DNA of 64,000 nt from assembly GCA_023935145.1 (NCBI GenBank), contig CM043699.1, positions 132,231,536 through 132,295,535 of the forward strand, read 5' to 3'. Shown here piece after piece: positions 21,758 to 31,103 of this stretch. The notes beneath the pieces were generated by a model that saw only the letters and a list, made by a program, of their open reading frames with translations, was not told the origin of the DNA and did no database searches. Every line of letters begins with the position of its first letter. The stretch's first letter is position 1. Source of the stretch: Bretschneidera sinensis. Its lineage: Eukaryota > Streptophyta > Magnoliopsida > Brassicales > Akaniaceae. Position numbers and translations under genes: made by a program.

Positions 21758-22205
21758 ATGGCCAAGAAGCTTGTTGCAGTGTCTCTCATGTGCATTGTCA
21801 TCGTCGCGGCAATGCATCTCGGTGAGGTCAAGGCCGATGATAATGATAGTGCTATGTGCAAGGATTGTTACAAAACTTGCACCAAAGAATGCACTGATGA
21901 GGGCAGAGGCACCACCACGTGTGAGAAGAAGTGCGACGCTGAATGTGACGCTAAATGCGACGCTAAGGAGACCGCTGGTAATTTTTAACAAAATGCATAC
22001 ACGTTATAAATATATACACATACAAGATATCTCTCCGATCTTCTATTTTTATTTATTGAAATTCGGTTTCTTAATTTAATATATACTAACTTAATTCTGA
22101 TTGTTTGTGTTTGCAGTAAAACTGGGTATTCCATTGAAAGATGTGATTGAAAAGCTGAGAAAGCACAAAGATATATATCTCCAAAGAGACATGGGAGAGT
22201 GTTAA
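21758..22205 (+). CDS. Secreted cysteine-rich peptide, Ole e 6-like, two exons
   Basis: Exon 1 is 21758-21977 and exon 2 is 22117-22205, joined through GTAATT donor and TTTGCAG acceptor, 102 residues in all. Residues 1-26 form a signal peptide (KKLVAVSLMCIVIVAAM core, cleavage after KA). The mature part has the spacing CX3CX3CX9CX3CX3C, the signature of the Ole e 6-type pollen protein family, with one extra Cys before it and a DAxC repeat after it. Exon 2 supplies an amphipathic, Lys-rich helix and a last Cys. The product is likely exported. Its role is unknown; relatives are pollen-abundant proteins. If the intron is kept, a 76-residue form ends in NF. The gene sits on the TAF6 strand inside its intron. 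No break is seen. Confidence 0.85.
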
Positions 22206-22208
22206 TTC

Positions 22209-22214
22209 AATAAA
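22209..22214 (+). terminator. Possible poly(A) signal of the cysteine-rich peptide gene
   Basis: AATAAA lies 3 bp after the stop codon, before the copia insertion at 22260. A second AATAAA (26986-26991) lies just past the insertion and would have belonged to the original 3' flank. Confidence 0.45.
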
Positions 22215-22259
22215 GTTGTGGAAGGGTTTCGCATTTCTATTAACTTCTAATGTATTAAT

Positions 22260-22610
22260 TGTTAGGGTTAAACTACCCTATCCCTACGGATCTTGAGATG
22301 CGAATATAGAGAAGAAAATAGAAATAAATCAAAGACAAACACACAGCACACAGATTTACATGGTTCACCCAAACTCGGGTTACGTCCACAGAGTTGCAGC
22401 GATTTCACTATGTCTTGAAGAACAATACAAGGATGTCCCACCCCTAGACACCCCTCACTATATTCACACAAAAAAGACGGCTTACTCACTTACACAAAAG
22501 AATAAGATGAAACCCTTATATTTCCGAGTTAAAATAAAACAGATACCAAACAGTACTGAAAACACCAGATTGGACAAAAAAAACCATCAGGCTCCACACA
22601 TAGCCTAACA
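22260..22610 (-). repeat. 3' LTR of copia 22260-26976
   Basis: It is 351 bp and the plus strand runs TGTTAGG to CCTAACA, a 7-bp inverted terminal repeat. The adjacent polypurine tract on the minus strand (AAGTGGGAGAT, 22611-22621) confirms orientation. Confidence 0.95.
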
Positions 22611-22689
22611 ATCTCCCACTTGGAGACTGGTCCAATCACCAACACCAAGCACCACATGCCTTCAAACAAAGCAACCATCGCCGCAACTC

Positions 22690-23157
22690 ATTCATCTGTC
22701 CTCAAGCTTGAAGACCAACTGAAGCTGAGCACAACTTCAATTTCTCAATAGTGACACCCTTAGTCAACATATCTGCTAGATTCTCAGTTCCGCAAATCTT
22801 CTCTAGTATCAATTGTTCACTGTCGAGAAGAGAGCGAATAAAGTGATATCTCAACTGTATATACTTCGTCCTGGAATGAAACACCAGATTCTTAGCAAGA
22901 AAAATAGCACTCTAACTATCACTATGTAGAGTACCCCTCTCATTCTTCTTACCCAGCTCATCCAAGAGACCCTGTAATCAAACTATTTCCTTCCGAGCTT
23001 CAATTATGGCTACATACTCATCTTCTGTAGTAAAGAGAGCAATGATCTTCTGCAACTTAGAAGCCCAACTTATAGCTGTACCACCCAGAGTATACACAAT
23101 CCCTGTAGTACTCTTCCTGCTATCAACATCACCAGCTAAATCCGAATCCACAAAACC
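22690..23157 (-). pseudogene. Copia RNase H, degenerate
   Basis: The minus-strand translation continues the RT frame with FVDSDLAGDVDSRKSTTG, ISWASKLQK and KYIQLRYHFIRSLLDSEQL, then TENLADMLTKGV near the end, the usual copia RNase H order. Two or three stops interrupt it. Confidence 0.75.
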
Positions 23158-23916
23158 CTACAGTTTTAAACCCGCTCTTGTGAAGCACAAAGATGTATTT
23201 GAAGTGCCTTTCAAATGCCTCAGAATCCATTTGACTGCCTCCCAATGTTGTTTTACCGGATTACTCATGTACCTACTCACTACTCCCACTGCATGTGCAA
23301 TGTCCGGTCTTGTGCAGACCATGGCATACATAAGACTTCCAATAGCCGAGGCATAAGGAACCTTACTCATGTAGTCCTGCTCCTCATCTGTCTTTGGTGA
23401 CTGATCCTTAGATAGTCTAAAATGAATAGCCAAAGGTGTGCTCACTGGTTTAGCACTATCCATGCTAAGTCGACTGAGAACCTTCTTCACATACTCTGTC
23501 TGTGAAAGTTTCAAAGTCCCACTTACTCTGTCCCTGATGATTCTCATACCAAGGATTTGTTTTGCAGCACCCAAATCCTTCATTGCAAACTGTTTTGACA
23601 ATTGCCTCTTGAGATTATTAATCTCCTCAATGTTAGACCCTGCAACGAGTATATCATCCACATACAACAGTAATATGATATAAGAGTTGTCAAAACTCTT
23701 AACATAGCAACAATGGTCTGCCTGGAACCTTGTGAACCCGGTGCTACACATGAAGCTGTCAAACTTCTTGTACCATTGTCTTGGAGCTTGTTTCAACCCA
23801 TACAAACTCTTTCTCAGTTTACAAACTTGATTCTCCTTTCCCTGCACTGCAAATCCTTGTGGCTGATGCATATAAATATCCTCCTCCAAATCACCATGAA
23901 GGAATACTGTCTTCAC
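23158..23916 (-). CDS. Copia reverse transcriptase, main open part
   Basis: This 252-codon frame has MKTVFLHGDLEEDIYM, KSLYGLKQAPRQWYKKFD (about residues 37-54), catalytic LLLYVDDILVAGS (YVDD at 23653-23664), KDLGAAKQILGM and the RT tail TRPDIAHAVGVVSRYMSNP. The fingers subdomain lies upstream on the minus strand beyond a stop. The initial Met replaces Val of the usual DVKTAFLHG. The catalytic motif is intact, but the element as a whole is broken. Confidence 0.85.
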   Translation of the reverse strand: MKTVFLHGDLEEDIYMHQPQGFAVQGKENQVCKLRKSLYGLKQAPRQWYKKFDSFMCSTGFTRFQADHCCYVKSFDNSYIILLLYVDDILVAGSNIEEINNLKRQLSKQFAMKDLGAAKQILGMRIIRDRVSGTLKLSQTEYVKKVLSRLSMDSAKPVSTPLAIHFRLSKDQSPKTDEEQDYMSKVPYASAIGSLMYAMVCTRPDIAHAVGVVSRYMSNPVKQHWEAVKWILRHLKGTSNTSLCFTRAGLKL

Positions 23917-24860
23917 ATCTAACTATTCAAGATGTAGGTTCTCTGCAGCCACAATTCCCAGTACCAGCCTAATTGTTGTTAGCTTCACAACTAGAGAGAA
24001 AATATATGTGTAATCAACACCCTCTTTCTATTAAAACCCTTTCACAACCAATCTGGTCTTGTAGTGCTTGCTACCATCATGCTCTTCTTTTACTCTGTAC
24101 ACCCATTTGTTATGTAAAGCTTTCTTCCCTTCTGGCAATTCAGTTAGTTCTCATGTCTGATTCGTCATTAGTGAGTCCATCTCATCCTTCATGGCCAACT
24201 CCTACTTGCCAGAATTTTTAACCTGCAAAGCTTCATCATAACATTCTAGCTCACCACTGTCAGTCAACAAAATATAGAACAAGGATGGTGAGAACCGTTG
24301 TGGAGGTCTAATGTTCCTACAAGACCTTCGAACAACACTTATGGGCGTACATTGTTCTACCTGTGGGTCTGTATTCTCATCATTTTCCTGACTCCTACTC
24401 TGCACTGTGCTCTCAGAAAATTCATCCAAGTCAACAAACTCAGACTTCTTTGTTTCTGGCCCTGTAACAATAGATTCTGCACTTGAACTGTCTTTGTACA
24501 TAACCTGTTCATTGAAAATCACATTTCTACTTCTGATGATTTTTCAATTTTGATTATCCCAAAACCGATAACAAAAAGCTTCATCACCATAGCCAATAAA
24601 GAAACATTTTCTGGATTTAACATCTAGTTTACTGTGAGCATCAGAGTCAATATGAATATAAGATAAACAGCCAAAAACTTTTAAGTAAGAAAGGTTTACC
24701 TCCTTTCCACTCCATTCCTCTTCAGGTATCTTGCAATCCAAAGGAATTGACAATCCTCAATTTATCAAGTGAGCTGCTGTGCTAACTGCATCGGCCCAAA
24801 AAGTTTCTAGCAACCCAGCATGCAACCTCATACTTCTAGCATGCTCATTGAAGGTCCTGT
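23917..24860 (-). pseudogene. Copia integrase C-terminus and RT N-terminus, fragmented
   Basis: Two frames are readable. 24544-24753 has LSYLKVFGCLSYIHIDSDA and KCFFIGYGDEAFCYRFWD, the integrase C-terminal signature. 24202-24522 has the acidic linker and RRSCRNIRPPQRFSPSL. The start of RT (around 24000-24200) is present with stops. Confidence 0.75.
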
Positions 24861-25334
24861 TCATGCACTCATCACGCCATTCTGCTGTGGTGTCCTGGGA
24901 ATAGTCTTCTCCATCCTAATCCCATTAGCAGCACAAAATTCTCTAAACCCCCCATCTATGTACTCTCCACCATTATCAGACCTCAAACATTTTACCTTCA
25001 AACCTGTTTTAGTCTCAACTATGGCCTTCCATTTCTTAAAGGTCTCAAATACCTCAGATTTATTTTTCAGAAAATAAACCCATACCTTCCTACTTGAGTC
25101 ATCAATAAATGTGATATAATACCGCGAACCTCCAAGAGATGCAACCGGGGAAACTCCCCACAAATCTGGGTGTATCAACTCCAATTTTTTGGACTTTGGA
25201 GTTCTACCTCCTTTCAAGAAACTGGTCTTTCTCTGTTTCCCAAGAATGTAGCTCTCACACAAATCAAAGTCAAACGATTTCAACTCTGACAATTTCCCTT
25301 TAGACAGCATCACTTTCATCCCTTTTTCGCTCAT
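24861..25334 (-). CDS. Copia integrase core, open part
   Basis: 157 codons with the CxxC end of the zinc domain, then HPDLWGVSPVASLGG (first catalytic Asp), FIDDSSRKVWVYFLKNKSEV, KCLRSDNGGEYI (second Asp) and RTPQQNGVMSA. The Glu expected after QQNGV is lost by frameshift or substitution. Integrase would insert the cDNA; here it is incomplete. Confidence 0.82.
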   Translation of the reverse strand: MSEKGMKVMLSKGKLSELKSFDFDLCESYILGKQRKTSFLKGGRTPKSKKLELIHPDLWGVSPVASLGGSRYYITFIDDSSRKVWVYFLKNKSEVFETFKKWKAIVETKTGLKVKCLRSDNGGEYIDGGFREFCAANGIRMEKTIPRTPQQNGVMSA

Positions 25335-25352
25335 ATGACCAAGCTTACGGTG

Positions 25353-25736
25353 TCATAGGTTTGTATCAACTTTTGCATCAGCCACTGCAATAATATCTCT
25401 CACACTTGAGGCCATGTACAGAGTACCCGTTTTTGTTCCACGAGCCATTACCATGGCTCCCTTTGTTATTTTCCAAGTACCAGCCCCATATGTCACCGTG
25501 TGACCTTCAATATCAAGCTGTCCTATAGAGATCAAGTTCCTCATCAATTTTGGAACATGTCGCACTTTCTGTATCAACCACACAGACCAATTCGGCAATT
25601 TAATGTGAACGTTTCCCATACCCACAATATCCAAGGCTTCTCCATCAACCAAATATACCTTCCCAAAATCACCTGTCACATAGTGCTCTATGATTTCTCG
25701 GTGTGCAGTGGTATGGAAAGAAGCTCCCGAGTCCAA
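25353..25736 (-). CDS. Copia protease region
   Basis: 127 codons beginning at the aspartic protease active site DSGASFHTT, followed by VYLVDGEALDIVGMGNV and VRHVPKLMRNLISIGQLD, the flap and C-terminal part typical of copia protease. It stops at TAG/TAA just before the GAG-pre-integrase segment. The Leu before DSGA is separated from the ATG by a stop in the original frame. Confidence 0.82.
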   Translation of the reverse strand: MDSGASFHTTAHREIIEHYVTGDFGKVYLVDGEALDIVGMGNVHIKLPNWSVWLIQKVRHVPKLMRNLISIGQLDIEGHTVTYGAGTWKITKGAMVMARGTKTGTLYMASSVRDIIAVADAKVDTNL

Positions 25737-25795
25737 AACCTAAGAATCAATGGGACTGTTAACAGAAAGTAATAGGGCATCTTGTAGTTCTTCTA

Positions 25796-25904
25796 TCATA
25801 GTATTTGCAGCATCGTTCTCATTCTTTTTCTTCTACGGTTCTTTACAATATTTCTTAAAGTGGCTAGTCTTGCCACAATTCCAACATTCCAGTTGTCATC
25901 CAGA
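25796..25904 (-). pseudogene. Copia gag zinc knuckle in a shifted frame
   Basis: In one frame the minus strand reads CWNCGKTSHFKKYCKEP, a complete CX2CX4HX4C knuckle. The main gag frame ends at 25905, so a frameshift separates the two. Confidence 0.7.
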
Positions 25905-26600
25905 TCAGGATTTACTCCTACCTCCTCTTCTGGATTTTGATCTACTCCGATTGGAATTTCTATCCTGTGCTCTACCTCTTGTCTCAAGATTTAAAGCAGA
26001 ACCAGAACCCGAGTTTTCACCCGCATCTCTCTTGTGAACCTCCTCGCTTAAAATCAAATCCCGAATATCTTCATATTTGAGTTTATTCTTCCCTGCAGAA
26101 TTACTCACCGTCATTCTCATGGCTTCCCAATTGTTTGGTAAAGAAGCCAAAAAAATTAAAGCACGAATCTCATCATCAAAATCAATCTCAACAGAGGACA
26201 ATTGATTAACAATTGTATTGAACTCATTCAGATGCTGCGCAACAGGGGTACTTTCCACCATCTTCAAATTGAACAACTTTTTCATCAGATGCACTTTGTT
26301 GTTAACCAACGGTTTTTCATACATACTGGACAAAGCCGCCATCATGTCCTTGGTGGTCTTCTCCTTCATAACATTGTGCGCTACTAATCTTGATAGATTT
26401 AATCGAACTCCCAATATTTGTCTATCAAGAAGATTCCATTCGTCTTCTTTCATACTGTCTGGCTTTGACCCTAACAGAGACAAATGTGATTTCTTCCCAT
26501 AAAGATAATCCTCGATTTGCATCCTCCAATACCCAAAATCTATGCCATCGAATTTCTCGATTCCTGTCGCCTTTCTTTCTTCTCCGGCCATCGTTCCCAC
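25905..26600 (-). CDS. gag: Copia gag
   Basis: 231 codons: MAGEERKATGIEKFDGIDFG start, WRMQIEDYLYGKK, a UBN2-type gag core (about residues 40-190, LMKKLFNLKMVESTPVAQH and FLASLPNNWEAMRMTV), and an Arg/Ser-rich tail. It ends in a stop near 25905 ahead of the out-of-frame zinc knuckle. The ATG at 26598-26600 lies about 15 bp inside the primer site, so the leader is very short. Confidence 0.85.
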   Translation of the reverse strand: MGTMAGEERKATGIEKFDGIDFGYWRMQIEDYLYGKKSHLSLLGSKPDSMKEDEWNLLDRQILGVRLNLSRLVAHNVMKEKTTKDMMAALSSMYEKPLVNNKVHLMKKLFNLKMVESTPVAQHLNEFNTIVNQLSSVEIDFDDEIRALIFLASLPNNWEAMRMTVSNSAGKNKLKYEDIRDLILSEEVHKRDAGENSGSGSALNLETRGRAQDRNSNRSRSKSRRGGRSKS

Positions 26601-26614
26601 TCAACAACGATAAC

Positions 26615-26626
26615 TCTGATACCAGT
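26615..26626 (-). promoter_or_regulatory. Primer binding site, initiator tRNA-Met
   Basis: The plus strand reads CTCTGATACCAG directly before the LTR at 26627, the complement of TGGTATCAGAG. Confidence 0.9.
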
Positions 26627-26976
26627 TGTTAGGGTTAAACTACTCTATCCCTACGGATCTTGAGATGTGAATATAGAGAAGAAAATATAAATAAATCAAA
26701 GACAAACACACAGCACATAGATTTACGTGGTTCACCCAAACTCGGGTCACTTCCATGGAGTTACATCGATTTCACTATGTCTTAAAGAATAATACAAGGA
26801 GGTCTCATACCTAGACACCCCTCACAATATTCACACAAAAAATACGGCTCACTCACTTACACAAAAGAATAAGATGAAACCCTTATATTTTCGGGTTAAA
26901 ATAAAACAAATACCAAACAGTGTTGAAAACACTAGATTGGACAAAAAATCCACCAGGCTCCACATATAGCCTAACA
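26627..26976 (-). repeat. 5' LTR of copia 22260-26976
   Basis: It is 350 bp, TGTTAGG to CCTAACA on the plus strand, next to the primer site. It contains the GATTTACGTGGTTCACCC block found in many plant copia LTRs. Confidence 0.95.
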
Positions 26977-27231
26977 TTAATTATGTAATAAAAATTGACT
27001 TTTGTGTCAGTGAGTATTCATAATAGAATATTTGTTAGCTTTTATTTTATGTGGTCTAACCTTCTAAACTCTCATTGCCTTTTCAAGTCTTTTTGCGCAC
27101 ACCATTTGTTTAATAGACTTCGATTAGTCATTGTATTTGTTACATATATTTTTTTTTTGGAGTTACTTCTGGTTTCTACATTATCTTCTATAACTTCAAT
27201 TTTTCTCTGATGCTTCTTACTTCACATGTAG

Positions 27232-27357
27232 GTTCGCCTTCTTATTCTGCCAAATCTTGAGCTATATCTTCAACTTCTTGAACCAAAATTACTTCTTGAG
27301 AAAAAAAAGAATGAGATGAAGAGGAATGAAGCTTGGCACCTAAATGGGGCCTTGCTG
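27232..27357 (+). pseudogene. TAF6: TAF6 exon encoding VRLLILPNLE...NGALL
   Basis: Acceptor TGTAG, then 42 codons in phase 0: VRLLILPNLELYLQLLEPKL followed by KKKNEMKRNEAWHLNGALL, ending before GTTAGT. It joins the GTG end of the 19192-19324 exon in frame. It is fully open. Confidence 0.88.
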
Positions 27358-27440
27358 GTTAGTCCTTATTCTTATCTATATTCCTATATAATTTTTAAGA
27401 TGTGTATATAATGGGTCTAATTAGACCATGCACTTTTCAG

Positions 27441-27544
27441 CGTGCAGCAGGACAATGCATCCATAATCGACTTAAGATCTTCCTAGATTTGCCATCCCCT
27501 CCAGCTCATGAAGAGAAATGAAAAATTTGTTACTACAATGCCAA
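27441..27544 (+). pseudogene. TAF6: TAF6 exon encoding RAAGQCIHNRLKIF...SPP, with TGA
   Basis: After TTTTCAG the exon reads RAAGQCIHNRLKIFLDLPSP and PAHEEK, then TGA at about 27519-27521. Plant TAF6 has a Trp near this point (VWK), so TGG to TGA is likely. The donor GTAAGT is at 27545-27550. Confidence 0.82.
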
Positions 27545-27630
27545 GTAAGTTGCACTTTGCTTGTTTGCTCAAATTTAAGCCATTGATACTTTAGTTTATG
27601 GGTGTTGGCGATGCTAATAATTTAGGGATG

Positions 27631-28237
27631 TGTTGGAAATTTTTTCAAATCATGTGGAAGCATATTAATATGAGATTCAATTAAACCACCACACATAACT
27701 AATTTAATGAAAAAATAAACAAATATGAAAATATTAAGAGTGGACACACAAGATTTACGTGGTTCGGCACAATCTTGTCGACTTTCACGAAGAGAATAAA
27801 TCTGTTCTTTACTATGAGAGAAATACAAGAAAAATATCGATTGTGTTTTTATCCCATGAACCCTTGTACATTCTCTCTCAACTCAAAGAACACTCTCACT
27901 TGTGTTGATACCTCATACTCTCAATACCAACCCATTGAGAATATGAGCCAACACACCACAAGCACATAGTCCTTTAAAGGAGCCTATCCCCGGCTTTATC
28001 CTTCACCTGGTTGTTCCCTTGCTTGTCATTGTGTTGCTTTGTATGGATTCTCTTATATTCCCAATGTACACTTGTATATAGTCACCCAAAACTTGCTCCC
28101 CAAGATATTTAGTCTCCAAGTCAAAAAAGATTTCCTAAAGATAATTGGTCTCAAAGTCAAAAAATACTTCCTACTAAAGTATCTTATCTATCAAGCTTCT
28201 AGGATCCCATATCAAGGATATGAGTCATATCCCAACA
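27631..28237. mobile_element. Solo LTR, copia-like
   Basis: It runs TGTTGG to CCAACA over 607 bp and is flanked by GGATG (27626-27630) and AGATG (28238-28242), a one-mismatch 5-bp duplication. It contains GATTTACGTGGTTCGGCA, common in plant copia LTRs, and no internal domain. It occupies the position of missing TAF6 exons or introns. Confidence 0.82.
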
Positions 28238-28340
28238 AGATGTTTATACCCTTGGCCCTTGTAGAGAGAAATGTCATAGAGTATTTTTTGCCTGTAGTGT
28301 CACATTATAACCCTGAAAGATAGCTAAATCTTCTATGCAG

Positions 28341-28509
28341 AGATGGAAGAGAGAAGGAAGATAGTGAGTTTCTGAAGATGTCAGCTATCCTCACTCAGAT
28401 TTGGAAAGATGACTTGAACTCTGGGCATCTTTTGGCGTCATTGTTGGAGTTGTTTGGCGAAAGAATTCTCTCTTTCATTCCAACTCCTGAGATGTCTTTG
28501 TTTTTATAA
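28341..28509 (+). pseudogene. TAF6: TAF6 last exon
   Basis: After TATGCAG the frame reads DGREKEDSEFLKMSAILTQI, then HLLASLLELFGERILSFIPT and ends PEMSLFL with TAA 28507-28509. The LLELFGE...FIPTPE...FL end is the conserved C-terminus of plant TAF6. It is open throughout. Confidence 0.87.
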
Positions 28510-28857
28510 CGTATTGTAAGAGGGTTAATGCTTTTAGGTGTATGATTATAATCAAATACAAAATGATTGTATATTTTAGGAAACAAAAATCGATTTGATT
28601 TCAATTGAATTATGACATTCACAGTTCCTGTGTAGCATCTGTTGATAATCTGGAATTTGATCCTGGATTTCTTGGCATCTTTTGCTAATGATCTTATCTT
28701 ATCATCAAAGTAGTCCTTAAAACCACAGCTAATTTTCCACCAAGAATTTCAAAAATGCAAAATATAATTAGGAATTCAATTTGCATTTTTTTTTATTCTT
28801 TTATGGTACATTGGCCAGGGGGTTGAACTCTGATGCCTTAAATGAAGGATTGAAATA
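28510..28857. other. TAF6 3' flank, no gene
   Basis: AT-rich sequence with no ORF of interest. Possible poly(A) signals near 28555-28600 are weak. Nothing else recognised. Confidence 0.5.
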
Positions 28858-29416
28858 TGTGATAAGAGATGGCCTTTTCCTTGTGGTAAAGCCACTTTCT
28901 CCACAATACAAAGGCTGACAATATTAATGGCAAGTTGATGGAGACAATAGCTGCCAATATTAATGGCAAGTTGGTGGAGACAAAGGCTACCAACATTAAT
29001 GGTGAGCTACCAACATTAATGGTGAGCTGACAATGAAGCCTATAAATACTCCTTTGGTTTTCATTTGTAATACATACCAAGAAGAGTATTAGAGAGAGTG
29101 TGAGACTTTTCTTGAGAGTTACTACATAGAGAGGAATATTTGTTCCTTCTTTGTAAGTAATATTTTCCCCATTTTGTGAGAGAGTTGTTTCTCCTATTAC
29201 AATAGAGATTAGACAATTGTTATCTTATTGTAATTAGAGAGAAGATGTTGTAATCCCTATTTTACAATAGTGAAATCATTCTACATTTGCCCGTGGTTTT
29301 TTACCCCAAATTTGTTCGGGGTTTTTCTACGTAAAATATTTGTGTCAATTTTATCTTTGTTTTTCTTATTTCACTTTAGTTGTGTGTTAGCTTCGACCCG
29401 ATAACTTTTCCTAACA
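28858..29416 (+). mobile_element. Solo LTR with perfect AAATA duplication
   Basis: It runs TGTGATAAGAG to CCTAACA over 559 bp, with AAATA on both sides (28853-28857 and 29417-29421). A TATA box (CTATAAATAC, 29040-29049) lies after three imperfect copies of an AATATTAATGGCAAGTTG-type unit (28920-29030). The 3' end has the paired TTTTTACCCC and GGGGTTTTT block often seen in copia LTRs. Confidence 0.82.
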
Positions 29417-29679
29417 AAATATGACCGTTAAGCTAAGATGTTGCAGTCAATCTGCACATTTTGGCATCACTAGAAAGCTGTTGCATTATTCTAATACCAT
29501 TAATTCAAAAATTATATTATATATCATTAAACTTACTGGGTGGTTAAAGCTGGTACAGTTTTATCATCCTCAGTACCAATACAACAATTCATCAAATATG
29601 GAAGAAAAAAAAAAAGTGGATATGAAACACAGACAAAAAGAAAATTACTTAAAAATGCATAAGGTTCTCAACAAATAAT

Positions 29680-30099
29680 TCAAGCACCGACTTTAGTGGA
29701 CTCCCTCTCCACAGCTTTCTTCAGGAAGCTGTCCTCTTCCAGGACCATTTGAACAGGCAAAAACCCCATCCCATTGGCCATGGCAAGTATCATCAGCTTG
29801 GTCTCTGCCTTGAACTCTTCCAGGTCCACTGCCCCATTAGAGTCATGATCAAACTGGCAAAACAGGGAGTCATAAACATGAGCAAGCTCCTCAGGCTCTG
29901 CTTTCACGTCGATGCCAAAGTGGGTCTCAAACACCCTCAAGCTCTGCAATTCTTTCAGCATCTCTGTATAAGACAAAAGCCCGTCGTGGTCCGTGTCAAG
30001 GTGAGCAAAACGATCCCGTATTGAGACGTTGAATGCTTCTTCATCTTCAACAAAGTCAACAATGGTGGCACTGTCCAACACTTCCACACTCATTTTCAC
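29680..30099 (-). CDS. EF-hand calcium-binding protein
   Basis: A single-exon gene of 139 codons. Two canonical EF-hand loops are visible: DTDHDGLLSYTE (about residues 34-45) and DHDSNGAVDLEE (about 82-93), both with acidic residues at 1, 3 and 12 and Gly at 6. The helix-rich linker has EMLKELQSLRVFETHFGIDV. The C-terminal tail (MANGMGFLPVQMVLEEDSFL) has no signal peptide or membrane segment, so a cytosolic or nuclear Ca2+ sensor is likely. Two ATGs are close together (30097 and 30091); the first gives MKMSVEVL. A TATA run lies about 110 bp upstream. It is intact and is the parent-like copy of the pseudogene at 39101. Confidence 0.9.
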   Translation of the reverse strand: MKMSVEVLDSATIVDFVEDEEAFNVSIRDRFAHLDTDHDGLLSYTEMLKELQSLRVFETHFGIDVKAEPEELAHVYDSLFCQFDHDSNGAVDLEEFKAETKLMILAMANGMGFLPVQMVLEEDSFLKKAVERESTKVGA

Positions 30100-30205
30100 T
30101 TATAGAATTAATTTAGATCAAAGGAGATCCTTTTAATTGAAAAACAGAAGTAGTAGTAGGAGATTTTGATTTTATGTTGTTGAACAAGAAGTTGGTGTTG
30201 TGCTT

Positions 30206-30217
30206 TATATATATATA
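30206..30217 (-). promoter_or_regulatory. TATA box of the EF-hand gene
   Basis: TATATATATA on the minus strand, about 107 bp upstream of the ATG. The same element is kept in copy B at 39498-39507. Confidence 0.6.
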
Positions 30218-31103
30218 GTTTTCTTTTTCTAAATTACTAGTACAATAATCCATACAGTGCATGCTGCTTTCAAACACGCGCTTCATTTTTTAGCCTGTTG
30301 TTTTTATATGCCACTGTTTTTTTGACTTCTTCAAGAAACCGACCCTTTTTAGGTTGTTCATGGATTTAATATTTTACAATTCATGTATTTGTATTAAATA
30401 TGCAGGCTAAGTATTTCTCCCATATGAGGGGCCAATAGACTTGCATTTGTGTCACTGTGTGGCCTCTTTCGTTTTTGCAAATCCAATGGGCTTACCAGTT
30501 CTAGAAAGTCAAAATCAATAGACTTAAAAAGTCAAAAGGAGAGTAGCTAGCGAATTTCGGTCTCGATTTTAGGCGTCTCTCCTCTTTGACTCCACTGTCA
30601 AAAACAACGAGATCTAAATGCCCCTAGATTATTTTTCTCCACTTACCTTTCAAGAAGACCAAATGTATTTGCCACAAAGAAATTAAATTTTATTTTGTAA
30701 CGTATTTTCATCAAAATTTAATTAAAAGTTAAGATAAGTATACATGCATCCAATAATAACAGTACGTGTAAACCCTAAACCCTAATTTTATAAATATATT
30801 TTTGTAGTATAAGAAAATTATATAAGAATATTAGAAAGAGAAATGTTTAGAGTTAATAACATCCAAATAGAGAAATTTTGGGAAAGAGTAATCATGCATA
30901 TAAAATATGGAACTTAAAACGGCTGCTTTACTTTTCTTTTTGTTTAAATAAGAAACATTCTTAAATATTTTCAAAGTTTAAGTAAAATTTTCTAAATATA
31001 GATTAATTGATAGACATTTACATAGCATGATTTGATATTCTACCGATTGTGACACATGCCAAAGAACAAATTTGTCATTCACTATGCAAATTTCTCTCAT
31101 GTT
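30218..31103. other. Upstream flank of the EF-hand gene, shared with copy B
   Basis: No gene. From about 30405 to 31103 it matches 52903-53654 closely, so it belongs to the duplicated block. It contains a short telomere-like AAACCCTAAACCCTAA (30771-30786), which is also kept in copy B. Confidence 0.7.

Larger units (their letters stand above)
22260..26976 (-). mobile_element. Ty1/copia retrotransposon with perfect TTAAT target duplication
   Basis: LTRs 22260-22610 and 26627-26976 flank gag, protease, integrase, RT and RNase H in copia order on the minus strand. TTAAT occurs at 22255-22259 and 26977-26981. The LTRs differ at about 30 of 350 positions by eye (about 8-9 percent), so this is clearly older than the copia at 9475. 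All domains remain but are split by stops and frameshifts. It sits in the 3' flank of the peptide gene, in antisense. Confidence 0.95.
19192..28509 (+). pseudogene. TAF6: 3' part of a TAF6 (TFIID subunit 6) gene, disrupted
   Basis: Four exons on one strand and in the right order encode the conserved C-terminal HEAT-repeat region and the extreme C-terminus of plant TAF6: 19192-19324, 27232-27357, 27441-27544 and 28341-28509. In plants TAF6 pairs with TAF9 through an N-terminal histone fold in TFIID. That fold and the first half are not in the window. The first intron is about 7.9 kb and contains another gene and a copia element. The exons between 27544 and 28341 are replaced by a solo LTR. A TGA stands where the family has Trp in exon 3. 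The locus is probably a relic gene, though exon pattern and splice sites are remarkably preserved. Confidence 0.85.
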
